This document shows positions 44,422 to 53,380 of a stretch of 64,000 nucleotides of DNA, one piece after another. The notes beneath the pieces were generated by a model. It did not search any database. It had not been told where the DNA came from and was given only the letters and a program-made list of their open reading frames with translations. The DNA is from UBA5429 sp942493315 (lineage in GTDB: Bacteria > Bacteroidota > Bacteroidia > Bacteroidales > WCHB1-69): assembly GCA_942493315.1 (NCBI GenBank), contig OW818690.1:744001-808000 (forward strand), in the 5' to 3' direction. Made by a program: the position numbers and the translations under genes. How positions within the stretch are numbered: the first letter of the stretch is position 1; each line of letters starts with the position of its first letter.

Positions 44422-45498
44422 GTGACACGTTATATACTGAAAAAAATTGGGTATGGATTCCTGGTTATGCTGGGCGTGATCTCCTTGGTTTTTGTTTTGT
44501 TTACGATTTTACCTTCCGATCCTGCCCGAATGATGATGGGACAGCGGAGTGATATTCAGACAGAAGCAGCCATTCGGAAAGAGATGGGACTTGACCTTCC
44601 AAAAGGAGTACAGTTTTTAGCTTATCTCAACGACCTTTCACCCATCTCTTGGCATAAAACCAAAGATCAAAACTCCTTTTTTTACTTAAATCAGGACAAT
44701 TATTCTTTTACCAAACTGATCACCACCGATGAATCTGCATTAGTATTAAAAAAACCGTATCTCAGAAGATCGTATCAAAGTAAAAGACTAGTAAGTGATA
44801 TTTTAGCGGAGGCTTTTCCCAAAACAGCACTATTAGCACTTGTTTCCATCTTTTTTGCCATCATTGTCGGCATTTTTATTGGGGTTTTATGTGCGGTGTA
44901 TAAAGATACCTGGTTTGATAAAGTGGCATTGTTTTTTTCAGTTCTGGGAATATCGTTACCCTCCTTTTTTGCAGCTATTTTATTTGCCTGGGTTTTTGCA
45001 TTTTTATTAGCAGATTATACTGGTTTGAGTATGTTTGGAAGTTTATATTCGGTTGATAATTATGGATCAGGCGTTTATTTGGATTTGAAAAATCTGATTC
45101 TACCTGCTTTAACTTTAGGGATTCGACCATTAGCTGTGGTAGTGGAACTTACAAAAAGTTCTGTTTTAGATGTTTTGTCTCAGGATTATATCCGAACAGC
45201 CAAAGCAAAAGGATTATCATATCGAAAAATATTAGTTAAACATGCTTTAAAAAATGCGCTCAATCCCGTTGTAACAGCTATTTCAGGATGGCTGGCATCA
45301 TTATTGGCCGGTGCAGTTTTTGTGGAATATATTTTCGACTGGAAAGGGATGGGCGTTGTGATCGTTGATGGACTCGACAAATATGATTTTCCGGTTGTGA
45401 TGGGCTCTTTGCTCTATGTATCTGTTATTTTAGTGATTATCAATATTTTTACAGATATCATTTATGGATGGCTCGATCCAAGAGTTAAGTTTTCTTAA
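44422..45498 (+). CDS. ABC transporter permease, DppB/OppB family
   Basis: A 358-aa membrane protein with GTG start 4 nt after the preceding stop. MTRYILKKIGYGFLVMLGV is the usual N-terminal helix of OppB-type permeases; QDYIRTAKAKGLSYRKILVKHAL is the EAA loop contacting the ATPase. A longer periplasmic stretch separates helix 1 from the permease core. The second permease, ATPases and binding protein are not adjacent, so the partner set is elsewhere or lost. Probably peptide uptake. Confidence 0.88.
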   Translation: MTRYILKKIGYGFLVMLGVISLVFVLFTILPSDPARMMMGQRSDIQTEAAIRKEMGLDLPKGVQFLAYLNDLSPISWHKTKDQNSFFYLNQDNYSFTKLITTDESALVLKKPYLRRSYQSKRLVSDILAEAFPKTALLALVSIFFAIIVGIFIGVLCAVYKDTWFDKVALFFSVLGISLPSFFAAILFAWVFAFLLADYTGLSMFGSLYSVDNYGSGVYLDLKNLILPALTLGIRPLAVVVELTKSSVLDVLSQDYIRTAKAKGLSYRKILVKHALKNALNPVVTAISGWLASLLAGAVFVEYIFDWKGMGVVIVDGLDKYDFPVVMGSLLYVSVILVIINIFTDIIYGWLDPRVKFS

Positions 45499-45541
45499 GA
45501 AAAACTACTATTTTTTAAGATCCATTTTCCCAATAATTTCA

Positions 45542-45549
45542 TATCTTTG
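45542..45549 (+). promoter_or_regulatory. -7 element of the aminotransferase/uvrB transcript
   Basis: TATCTTTG (TAnnTTTG), 54 nt before the ATG at 45604. Confidence 0.5.
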
Positions 45550-45634
45550 CAGCTTCATTTTAAAAACTTTTGTTATTTATAAAATATTAAAAATTAATAC
45601 AATATGCCAAAAATTTCCAAAAAAAGGGGAAGCA

Positions 45635-46801
45635 ATGCCCCCTTCACCTATCAGAAAACTGGTCCCTTATTCAGAAGTAGCCAAGAAAAAAGGTATACAT
45701 GTTTATCATTTAAACATTGGACAACCTGATATTGAAACTCCTGAAATTGCTCGTCAGGCGATCAAAGATTGTGATATTAAAGTGGTTGAATATACCCATT
45801 CAGCAGGTTTATTAAGCTACAGAGAAAAATTAGTTCAATATTACAAAACCGTGGGTATTGAACTTACTCCGGATGAAATTATTGTTACCAATGGAGGTTC
45901 TGAGGCGATCTTATTTGCTTTCAACAGTTGTCTTGACCCGGATGATGAAGTGATTGTTCCTGAACCCTTTTATGCGAATTATAATGGATTCTCTAATAGT
46001 GCCGGTGTAAAAATTAAACCGATCATGTCCAGTATTGAAAATGGTTTTGCTTTACCACCTATTGAAGAGTTTGAAAAAATTATCACCCCTAAGACTAAAG
46101 CGATCATGGTTTGTAATCCTAACAATCCAACCGGTTATCTTTACTCTAAAGAGGAATTGGAAAAATTGAGTCAAATTGTTGAAAAACACGATCTTTTCCT
46201 ATTTGCTGATGAGGTTTACAGAGAGTTTTGCTACGATGGTGAAAAACATTTTTCTGTAATGGAATTGAAAAATATTGAACAAAATGTTGTTTTATTAGAT
46301 TCAGTTTCCAAAAGATACAGTGCTTGCGGTGTTAGAGTGGGTGCATTTATTTCCAAAAATAAAGAGGTGATTGCAACAGCTATGAAATTTGCACAAGCTC
46401 GTTTGAGTCCTCCAACTTATGGACAAATTTTAGGAGAAGCTGCTATCTCCACTCCAAAATCGTATTTCGATATGGTGATTAATGACTATGTTGCTCGTAG
46501 AAATTGTGTTGTTGAAGCTATCAATAAAATGCCGGGATGTTTTTGTCCCAATCCTAAAGGAGCTTTCTACGTAGTTGCCCGTTTACCTATTGATAATTCT
46601 GACAGATTTTGTCAATGGTTATTGGAAGATTTCAACTATGAAGGAAAAACAGTTATGTTAGCACCAGCAACAGGCTTTTACTCAACAAAAGGACAAGGTT
46701 TGGATGAAGTGAGAATCAGCTATTGTTTGAAAGTGGATGATTTGAAAGAAGCCATGACTTGTTTAGCGGAAGCACTTAAAGTGTATCCCGGAAAAAAATA
46801 A
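45635..46801 (+). CDS. Pyridoxal-phosphate aminotransferase, class I/II, with N-terminal frame anomaly
   Basis: A fold-type I aminotransferase of ~388 aa from the ATG at 45635 (MPPSPIRKLVPYSEVAKKKG); HLNIGQPDIETP, NPNNPTGYLYS, ADEVYREFCYD and LLDSVSKRYSACGVRVG (PLP lysine) are intact. Homologues usually begin about ten residues earlier, MPKISKKG-like. That start is present at 45604 but is out of frame by one base because the A run 45619-45625 has seven A residues; six would restore it. The gene may use the internal ATG, slippage, or hold a homopolymer error. It overlaps uvrB by one base. Confidence 0.85.
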   Translation: MPPSPIRKLVPYSEVAKKKGIHVYHLNIGQPDIETPEIARQAIKDCDIKVVEYTHSAGLLSYREKLVQYYKTVGIELTPDEIIVTNGGSEAILFAFNSCLDPDDEVIVPEPFYANYNGFSNSAGVKIKPIMSSIENGFALPPIEEFEKIITPKTKAIMVCNPNNPTGYLYSKEELEKLSQIVEKHDLFLFADEVYREFCYDGEKHFSVMELKNIEQNVVLLDSVSKRYSACGVRVGAFISKNKEVIATAMKFAQARLSPPTYGQILGEAAISTPKSYFDMVINDYVARRNCVVEAINKMPGCFCPNPKGAFYVVARLPIDNSDRFCQWLLEDFNYEGKTVMLAPATGFYSTKGQGLDEVRISYCLKVDDLKEAMTCLAEALKVYPGKK

Positions 46802-48822
46802 TGGATTTTAAGCTTGTCTCCTCTTTTCAACCCAGCGGTGATCAACCGGAAGCTATCAAACAATTGGTAGATGGTTTGGATCGTGGAGACAAAGCTCAAA
46901 CTTTACTAGGGGTTACAGGTTCCGGTAAAACTTTTACCATTGCCAATGTTTTAAAAGAGGTGAACAGACCTGCCCTAATCCTCAGTCATAATAAAACTTT
47001 AGCAGCTCAATTGTATTCTGAGTTTAAAACTTTTTTTCCTGAGAATGCCGTTGAATTTTTTGTATCCTATTACGATTATTATCAGCCGGAAGCGTATCTT
47101 CCCTCTTCCAATACGTACATCGAAAAAGATCTTTCCATCAATGAAGAGATCGAAAAGTTGCGTTTAAGAACAACCTCAACGCTCCTTTCCGGAAGAAGAG
47201 ATATTGTTGTTATTGCCTCTGTTTCTTGTATTTACGGAATTGGAAACCCTGAAGATTTTGCAAAAAGTGTCATTAACATCCATCAGGGAATGGTTTTAAA
47301 CAGAGATCAGTTACTCCATGCTTTGGTGAACAGTTTATACTCCCGGACAGAATTGATGCTCGAATCTGCCAAATTTAGAGTGAAAGGAGATACAGTAGAT
47401 GTTTTTCCACCATACAATGATAATGCGTACAGGATCATTTTCTGGGATAATGAAGTGGAAAAAATTGAGGAGATTGAACCGGAATCCGGGAAAAAAATCA
47501 CCACTTTAAATGAACTGAAAATATATCCGGCCAACCTTTTTGTTACTTCTCAGGAATCTGTAAATGATGCCATTAATCAAATCAAACTCGATTTAGGTGC
47601 CCAGATAGATTATTTGAAATCGATTGGGAAACATTTGGAAGCCAAAAGATTAGATGATCGGGTTAATTATGATGTGGAGATGATTAAAGAGTTGGGATAT
47701 TGTTCCGGTATTGAAAACTACTCCCGCTACTTTGATAAAAGAAAACAAGGGGAAAGACCTTTCTGTATCATCGATTTTTTCCCTGATGATTTTATACTTA
47801 TTGTGGATGAAAGTCACGTTAGTGTTCCCCAAATTGGAGCGATGTACGGTGGTGATAGAGCCCGGAAAATCAATCTGGTGGATTTTGGTTTCAGACTTCC
47901 TGCTGCCATGGATAACAGACCCCTTAAGTTTCAGGAATTTGAATCCCTCATTGGTCAAAGTATTTATGTAAGTGCTACTCCTGCTGATTATGAACTAGGA
48001 AAATCGGATGGTGTGATCGTGGAACAAGTGGTTCGTCCTACCGGATTATTGGATCCCCCGATTGACGTGAGACCCGCTGATAATCAGGTGGATGACCTAC
48101 TCAATGAAGTGGAAATTTGCGTTTCTAAAGGACAAAGGGTTTTAGTGACCACGCTAACCAAAAAGATGGCCGAAGAGTTGAGTTCCTACTTAATCAGAAT
48201 CGGAATCAAAACCAAATATATTCACTCTGATGTAGATACTTTCGAGAGAGTGGAGATTCTTCAGGATTTAAGAGCGGGTGCCATCGATGTTTTGGTGGGT
48301 GTAAATCTTTTACGGGAAGGTCTTGATTTACCTGAAGTGGCATTAGTAGCGATCTTGGATGCTGATAAAGAGGGGTTTTTAAGAAATCAACGCTCTTTAA
48401 CTCAAACCTCCGGTCGTGCTGCTCGTCATTCTGAAGGAAGAGTGATTTTTTATGCCAATAAAACAACAAAATCTATGCAAGCTACCATTGATGAAACCAA
48501 CAGAAGGCGTGCCAAACAGATTGAGTATAATAAAAAACACAATATTACTCCGAAAACTGTTCAGAAAAATGAAGATTTCAATCTGATCTCCACTTTAGAA
48601 TTGAGACAAAAAGAGATCAAAAAATACTCCTTTGAAGATCCTCAAAAACCAATAGCAGCAGAAGAGGAGCCATTCAAAATGTTAAATCTTCCTCAACTTC
48701 AGGATACGCTAAAGAAATTGAGAAAAGAGCTGGAAGTTGCCATCAAAGAGCTCGATTTTATGCAAGCCAATGAACTGAAAAATAAAATTCTAAAAGTTGA
48801 ATCATTCATAAAATCTTATTAA
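46801..48822 (+). CDS. uvrB: Excinuclease ABC subunit B
   Basis: A 673-aa protein. GVTGSGKTFTIANV (Walker A), the beta-hairpin region YYDYYQPEAYLPSSNTYI, DESHVSVPQIGAMYGGDRAR, SATPADYE, VGVNLLREGLDLPEV and a C-terminal UVR motif (ELEVAIKELDFMQANELKNK). It is the damage-verifying helicase of nucleotide excision repair. Full length. The start codon overlaps the aminotransferase stop (TAATG). Confidence 0.97.
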   Translation: MDFKLVSSFQPSGDQPEAIKQLVDGLDRGDKAQTLLGVTGSGKTFTIANVLKEVNRPALILSHNKTLAAQLYSEFKTFFPENAVEFFVSYYDYYQPEAYLPSSNTYIEKDLSINEEIEKLRLRTTSTLLSGRRDIVVIASVSCIYGIGNPEDFAKSVINIHQGMVLNRDQLLHALVNSLYSRTELMLESAKFRVKGDTVDVFPPYNDNAYRIIFWDNEVEKIEEIEPESGKKITTLNELKIYPANLFVTSQESVNDAINQIKLDLGAQIDYLKSIGKHLEAKRLDDRVNYDVEMIKELGYCSGIENYSRYFDKRKQGERPFCIIDFFPDDFILIVDESHVSVPQIGAMYGGDRARKINLVDFGFRLPAAMDNRPLKFQEFESLIGQSIYVSATPADYELGKSDGVIVEQVVRPTGLLDPPIDVRPADNQVDDLLNEVEICVSKGQRVLVTTLTKKMAEELSSYLIRIGIKTKYIHSDVDTFERVEILQDLRAGAIDVLVGVNLLREGLDLPEVALVAILDADKEGFLRNQRSLTQTSGRAARHSEGRVIFYANKTTKSMQATIDETNRRRAKQIEYNKKHNITPKTVQKNEDFNLISTLELRQKEIKKYSFEDPQKPIAAEEEPFKMLNLPQLQDTLKKLRKELEVAIKELDFMQANELKNKILKVESFIKSY

Positions 48823-48831
48823 TTTTGCCCC

Positions 48832-49587
48832 ATGACTATCAACGGAAAATGTTATTTTGCTTCGGACTTTCACTTTGGCTCACCCAATAAAGAGTTGAGT
48901 GATCAAAGAGAAGATTTGATTATTCAATGGCTTGACTTAGTGCTTCAGGACGGAAAACACTTGTTTCTATTAGGAGATATTTTTGACTATTGGTTTGAAT
49001 ATAAATGTGTTGTACCTAAGGGAAATTATCGGTTTTTATCCAAATTGCATGATATTCGTAAAAAAGGGATTGAGATATACTATTTTACCGGAAATCACGA
49101 TATGTGGGTGAAAGATTATCTGGTCAAAGAGTTTGGAATCCATATCTTTAGAAACCAAAAAGAGTTTCTGATCAATGGGAAAAAATGTATGGTGGGACAC
49201 GGTGACGGTTTAGGTCCCGGTCAATATGGTTATAAACTGATGAGATGGCTTTTCAGTCGGAAATTTAATATTTGGCTGTACGGATTGCTTCCCTCCTCAA
49301 GTTCCTTTGCCATTGCCCGCTTTTTCTCCAAAAGCAGCAGAGCCATGACTCCCGCTTATGTAGAACATTTTCTGGGAAATGACAAAGAGTTTACGATTCA
49401 GTATATCAATCAATTTCTTAAAAACCAACAGGTGGATTATTTTGTTTATGGACACCGACATCTGGCTTTAGATATTCCTATCCAAAATTCAAGATATATC
49501 AATACCGGCGACTGGTTGACTTTAAACTCCTACATGGTGATGGAAGAGGAACCCATTTTGCAAACTTTTAGTTTGCCTGCCAAATAA
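48832..49587 (+). CDS. lpxH: UDP-2,3-diacylglucosamine diphosphatase
   Basis: A 251-aa metallophosphoesterase. FASDFHFG (D/H), GDIFDYWFE, TGNHDMW, VGHGDGLGPG and VYGHRH form the five metal-site motifs, with the LpxH-type GDIFDYWFEY. It makes lipid X in lipid A synthesis. A TAATTTTG box ends 4 nt before the ATG, so a leaderless transcript is possible. It overlaps convergently with comEC by 20 bp. Confidence 0.92.
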   Translation: MTINGKCYFASDFHFGSPNKELSDQREDLIIQWLDLVLQDGKHLFLLGDIFDYWFEYKCVVPKGNYRFLSKLHDIRKKGIEIYYFTGNHDMWVKDYLVKEFGIHIFRNQKEFLINGKKCMVGHGDGLGPGQYGYKLMRWLFSRKFNIWLYGLLPSSSSFAIARFFSKSSRAMTPAYVEHFLGNDKEFTIQYINQFLKNQQVDYFVYGHRHLALDIPIQNSRYINTGDWLTLNSYMVMEEEPILQTFSLPAK

Positions 49588-51619
49588 AAGCCCCTTGCTC
49601 TCTAAGAGAATATTGTTCCATTTTTTGATTCTCAGTTGCCCTTTTCCATTTTTGAACCTGTGACATCCGGATGTTATCAGATAAAATCACCGTTTTACAA
49701 TTGAGTTGCTTTAAAATATCTGGATCTATATTGTTTTCTGAAATAAAAAGATAGTCCAAAACAGTACTTTTCCAACACCATTGATTTTTTTGAGTAACCA
49801 ATCCCATCAATTTTCCCTGAAAGCAGATCAAAGCTCCTTGTTTGTTAAAGTTGACCCCTTTTATGTCTTCATTAATGGAAATAAATTGCGGGTTCATCTG
49901 GTATTTTAAAAGGTGACTCTCTGCACTAAACTTAAATTTAGGATCCGCCCGATTCGTAATGGAATCGGAAACAATGTAAGATTTTTCACCGGATTTAAAT
50001 AAAAATAACATTTTGTTTGGAATGGAAAAGATCACCATTTCAGTATGTTTTTGGTTGTTAAAATGGTGCACATTGGAGATTAGAAAAAAGCACAATAGAG
50101 TCATTAAAATGCCCCAGAAATAAAATTTATTTTTCCATTTCAAGGTACCAAAAGTACAAAAAATCAAAAAATAGAGCAGCACCATTTGAAAAAGGGAACA
50201 GGAAATATGTTCTGTAACAGAACCCGGTAAACTTTGAATCCATTCAATAATCAGATTCATCAGACGAATCAGATAGCTCAAAACCCAACCTAAAAATCCT
50301 GAAACAGAAGGGATTATAGACAAGACAATCACTATAATTCCTCCAATCATTATACAAAATGAAAGAAAAATGACCAAAAGGTTAGCCAGTAGAAAATAGT
50401 TGGGAAACTGATGAAAGTAAAAAATAGAGATGGGAAAAGTGGACAATTGTGCAGCAATCGAAACACTGGTTAATGACCAAAAATAAGCCATTATTTTATT
50501 TTTAGGATTGAATAGGGAACCTATCGGTTTTTGAAAAACAACAATTCCAAAAACAGCCAGATAACTCAGTTGAAAACCCAAATCGAACAACAATAAAGGA
50601 TTGATAATTAACAAAATAAATAAAGATGCAAATAAACTTTGAAATATATTGGTTTTTCGTTTGAGGATCTCTCCAATCAACACAAAAGTGAACATAGTAG
50701 CAGATCGTATAACAGAAGGAGATAATCCGGTAATCGCAGCATAGATCCAAACGACAACTAAAAGAATCAGTGTTTTTAAAATTCTTGATTTTTTATATTG
50801 ATCCAATGGGCTTAACAAAACATTGATAATCATAAAAATGATCCCTACATGCATCCCGGAAACAGATAAAATATGACTTACTCCGGCATTACTGTATTGT
50901 GTTTTAAGTTCCGGCTCCATCGTATCATCATTGCCGAGTAAAATTGCAGAAGCCACCTGATATTCAGAGCCTTGTAAACCACTATTTAATAATATTTGAG
51001 ACAGTTTTTGCTGTAAATTATAGGCAACCCATTTGATTCTAAAAGTGTTTCCGGTTATCCCTTTTTTCCAATGTGTGGAATCCCCGTATCCTGTAAGTGA
51101 GATCCCTTTTCTGGCCATAAATGTTCTGTAATCAAAACAATCCGGATTCTGGGGTGCAGCAATCGGTTTGAAACTAATATCTGTATTGATCCAATCACCT
51201 GCTTTTAACTGGCTTGTCCTTGAATCTTTTTTGAGATAAAGTAATTTTTTCTGATTATTCATTTTGACAATCAATTTAACACTCTTTTCCCGTTCCTGAA
51301 TCGGTTCAATAATCTCCGCCATTTGGAACTCATTTGTATTGATCTGTGAAGGATTTGAATTTTGAAATGGGTGGTGATAATCGAAGGTTGTGATCAAATA
51401 ACCGGCCATAAAGAAGGTGAGTGAGAACAAAAGACCAATCCCTTTTTGCGCCCAAAAGTTGATTTTTTTTCTCAAAAAGAGCACAATAAGGGTGCCTGAA
51501 AGTTGCAATAAAAAGGCCAAAAATGCAATTTTGGGATCAAAAAAGGTAAAATATCCGCAAAAAACACCTAAAATATAAGGGATTAGCAATTTCAGTACGG
51601 GGAAGTTATGTAAGAGCAT
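49568..51619 (-). CDS. comEC: ComEC/Rec2-family DNA uptake channel protein
   Basis: A 683-aa polytopic protein. N-terminal helices and a DUF4131-like region with FDYRTFMARKGI; the competence core contains VSGMHVGIIFMIIN and GLSPSVIRSATMFTFV, the invariant ComEC signatures. The C-terminal part (~510-683) is a short, degenerate metallo-beta-lactamase-like segment without an obvious HxHxDH, so the nuclease domain is missing or diverged. It is the inner-membrane channel for single-stranded DNA in transformation. Convergent with lpxH. Confidence 0.88.
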   Translation of the reverse strand: MLLHNFPVLKLLIPYILGVFCGYFTFFDPKIAFLAFLLQLSGTLIVLFLRKKINFWAQKGIGLLFSLTFFMAGYLITTFDYHHPFQNSNPSQINTNEFQMAEIIEPIQEREKSVKLIVKMNNQKKLLYLKKDSRTSQLKAGDWINTDISFKPIAAPQNPDCFDYRTFMARKGISLTGYGDSTHWKKGITGNTFRIKWVAYNLQQKLSQILLNSGLQGSEYQVASAILLGNDDTMEPELKTQYSNAGVSHILSVSGMHVGIIFMIINVLLSPLDQYKKSRILKTLILLVVVWIYAAITGLSPSVIRSATMFTFVLIGEILKRKTNIFQSLFASLFILLIINPLLLFDLGFQLSYLAVFGIVVFQKPIGSLFNPKNKIMAYFWSLTSVSIAAQLSTFPISIFYFHQFPNYFLLANLLVIFLSFCIMIGGIIVIVLSIIPSVSGFLGWVLSYLIRLMNLIIEWIQSLPGSVTEHISCSLFQMVLLYFLIFCTFGTLKWKNKFYFWGILMTLLCFFLISNVHHFNNQKHTEMVIFSIPNKMLFLFKSGEKSYIVSDSITNRADPKFKFSAESHLLKYQMNPQFISINEDIKGVNFNKQGALICFQGKLMGLVTQKNQWCWKSTVLDYLFISENNIDPDILKQLNCKTVILSDNIRMSQVQKWKRATENQKMEQYSLREQGAFIWQAN

Positions 51620-51635
51620 ACGAGTTTCATTTTTT

Positions 51636-51643
51636 CAAAAATA
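51636..51643 (-). promoter_or_regulatory. -7 element of comEC
   Basis: Minus strand reads TATTTTTG (TAnnTTTG), 16 nt before the ATG at 51619. Confidence 0.45.
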
Positions 51644-51735
51644 ATAAAAAAATTGAAACTTAAAAAGAATTTTTCATCATAAAAAACAGAAAAAAGGACC
51701 ACAAAATGGTCTTTCTATTTTTAGATAATATTTTG

Positions 51736-51743
51736 TATTTTTG
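51736..51743 (+). promoter_or_regulatory. -7 element of smpB
   Basis: TATTTTTG (TAnnTTTG), 25 nt before the smpB ATG. Confidence 0.5.
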
Positions 51744-51768
51744 TAGGTTAATTTAGAACACTACTACC

Positions 51769-52227
51769 ATGTCGAAAGGGAAAGCACAACCTACAATATC
51801 TATTAAAAACCGGAAAGCCGAGTTTGAATACTTTTTATTGACTAAACTCACTGCCGGACTTGTGTTAACAGGAACTGAAATCAAATCGATAAGAGCAGGA
51901 AAAGCCAATATTACAGACGCCTATTGTTCCTTTACAAATGGGGAACTTTGGGTCAATAATATGCACATTACAGAGTATGCAAATGGCAGTTATAATAATC
52001 ATGAGCCCAAAAGATCCAGAAAATTATTGTTGCAAAAAAAAGAGATCAAAAAGTTACTCATCAAGTTGAATGAACGGGGAATGACGATTATTCCCACGTT
52101 ACTTTACATCAATGAACATGGATATGCCAAATTAGATATTGCTTTGGCCAAAGGTAAAAAAATGTATGATAAACGGGAAAGCATCAAAGAGAAAGATAAC
52201 CGTAGAGCACAAGAAAGAGAGGAATAA
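51769..52227 (+). CDS. smpB: SsrA-binding protein SmpB
   Basis: A 152-aa OB-fold protein. ISIKNRKAEFEYFL, GLVLTGTEIKSIRAGKANI and the basic C-terminal tail KGKKMYDKRESIKEKDNRR are typical. It delivers tmRNA to stalled ribosomes. The ssrA gene was not found in the window. MerR-family gene follows after 3 nt. Confidence 0.97.
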   Translation: MSKGKAQPTISIKNRKAEFEYFLLTKLTAGLVLTGTEIKSIRAGKANITDAYCSFTNGELWVNNMHITEYANGSYNNHEPKRSRKLLLQKKEIKKLLIKLNERGMTIIPTLLYINEHGYAKLDIALAKGKKMYDKRESIKEKDNRRAQEREE

Positions 52228-52230
52228 AAT

Positions 52231-52557
52231 ATGGAAGATCTGGAAAAATCTTATTACAGTATCAGCGAAACTGCACAGATGTTTAATGTAAATACATCAT
52301 TGTTAAGATTTTGGGAAAAAGAGTTTGACATCATTAAACCCTATAAGAATAAAAAAGGGGATCGTTATTTTACAAAAAAAGATATTGAAACCATCCGAAC
52401 TATTTACCATTTAACCAAAGAGAAGGGTTATACTTTGCAAGGGGCCAAAGATGCACTAAAAGGGGAGAAATTTGTGGATCAACTTTCGAAAGGAGAGCTC
52501 ATACAAACACTTAAAAATATTAAAGATTTTCTAAATGAAATAAAAGGGGAATTATAA
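52231..52557 (+). CDS. MerR-family transcriptional regulator
   Basis: A 108-aa protein with the MerR winged-helix start: YYSISETAQMFNVNTSLLRFWEKEFD, then KNKKGDRYFTKKDIETIRTIYHLTKEKGYTLQGAKDALKG. It has only a short helical tail and no effector domain, like the small regulators found beside smpB in Bacteroidota. The target is unknown. Confidence 0.9.
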   Translation: MEDLEKSYYSISETAQMFNVNTSLLRFWEKEFDIIKPYKNKKGDRYFTKKDIETIRTIYHLTKEKGYTLQGAKDALKGEKFVDQLSKGELIQTLKNIKDFLNEIKGEL

Positions 52558-52600
52558 ATTTCCGAAATCATATACCAGATTATTTGAATCTACATTTTTA

Positions 52601-53380
52601 ATGAAACAGGCGTTAGTCCTTAATTATCATCTTATTGACAATCATCAATACTCTTTTGATTATTTTGGTGGTATTTATGCAGTTCCTATTGATCAATTCA
52701 TTGCACAATTATCCCTTTTGCAAGAACTAAAGATCCCAGTTGTTTCATTATCAGATATTTTAAACGGTAATTTGGAAAACCCATTTAGTGTGGCGATCAC
52801 TTTTGATGACGGGAATCCTTCTGATTACAAAACGGTATTTCCCATATTAAAAAAAATGGGATATCCTGCCACATTTTTCCTTTCTGTTCAAAACATAGGT
52901 CAACAAGGGGTGAATTGGGAATCGTATCGTGAGATGATCCGTAGTGGTATGTCGGTAGGAAGTCATGGCCTTACACATTGTGAATTAACTGGGATACCGG
53001 ATGAAAAAGTCAGAAGGGAAATAATCGAATCCAAAAAAATTATTGAAGCACATTTAGGCGTTGAAATATCGTTTTTTTCTGCCCCTTTTGGGAGAACCAA
53101 TCGCCAAATCAATAAAATCGCAGGTGAAGCCGGCTATTCTAACGTATTAACTACCCGGTTTCATTTTATTAAAGTAAAAGAAAATCACATGGAATGGGGA
53201 AGATGGTCCATCAAAAGAGACACCTCTTTAAAACAATTTTCATCTATAATTCATAGAAAATCGTTGTCTGTTTTAAAACTCCGATTGCTTTCAGATATTA
53301 AAAAAACTCTAGTTGATTGGGTTGGATTAAAATGGATCAATAAAATGAACACACTTTTCAAGAGAATTAAAAAAATATGA
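52601..53380 (+). CDS. Polysaccharide deacetylase family protein (CE4)
   Basis: A 259-aa protein. VAITFDDGNPSDYKTVFPIL (the TFDDG motif), GYPATFFLS and GSHGLTHCEL (H-x3-H-type metal motif) and FSAPFGRTNRQI identify a NodB/CE4 domain. No signal peptide, so it may act on lipid-linked or cytoplasmic sugar. It overlaps the next GT2 gene by 4 bp (ATGA) and so likely belongs to glycan assembly. Confidence 0.9.
   Translation: MKQALVLNYHLIDNHQYSFDYFGGIYAVPIDQFIAQLSLLQELKIPVVSLSDILNGNLENPFSVAITFDDGNPSDYKTVFPILKKMGYPATFFLSVQNIGQQGVNWESYREMIRSGMSVGSHGLTHCELTGIPDEKVRREIIESKKIIEAHLGVEISFFSAPFGRTNRQINKIAGEAGYSNVLTTRFHFIKVKENHMEWGRWSIKRDTSLKQFSSIIHRKSLSVLKLRLLSDIKKTLVDWVGLKWINKMNTLFKRIKKI

Noticed and set aside
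45464..45634. Long N-terminal extension of the aminotransferase
   Set aside because: It starts inside the permease gene and its first ~57 residues do not resemble the family.
51691..51715. Small hairpin followed by T residues upstream of smpB
   Set aside because: No gene ends on the plus strand before it, and the stem is only 5 bp.
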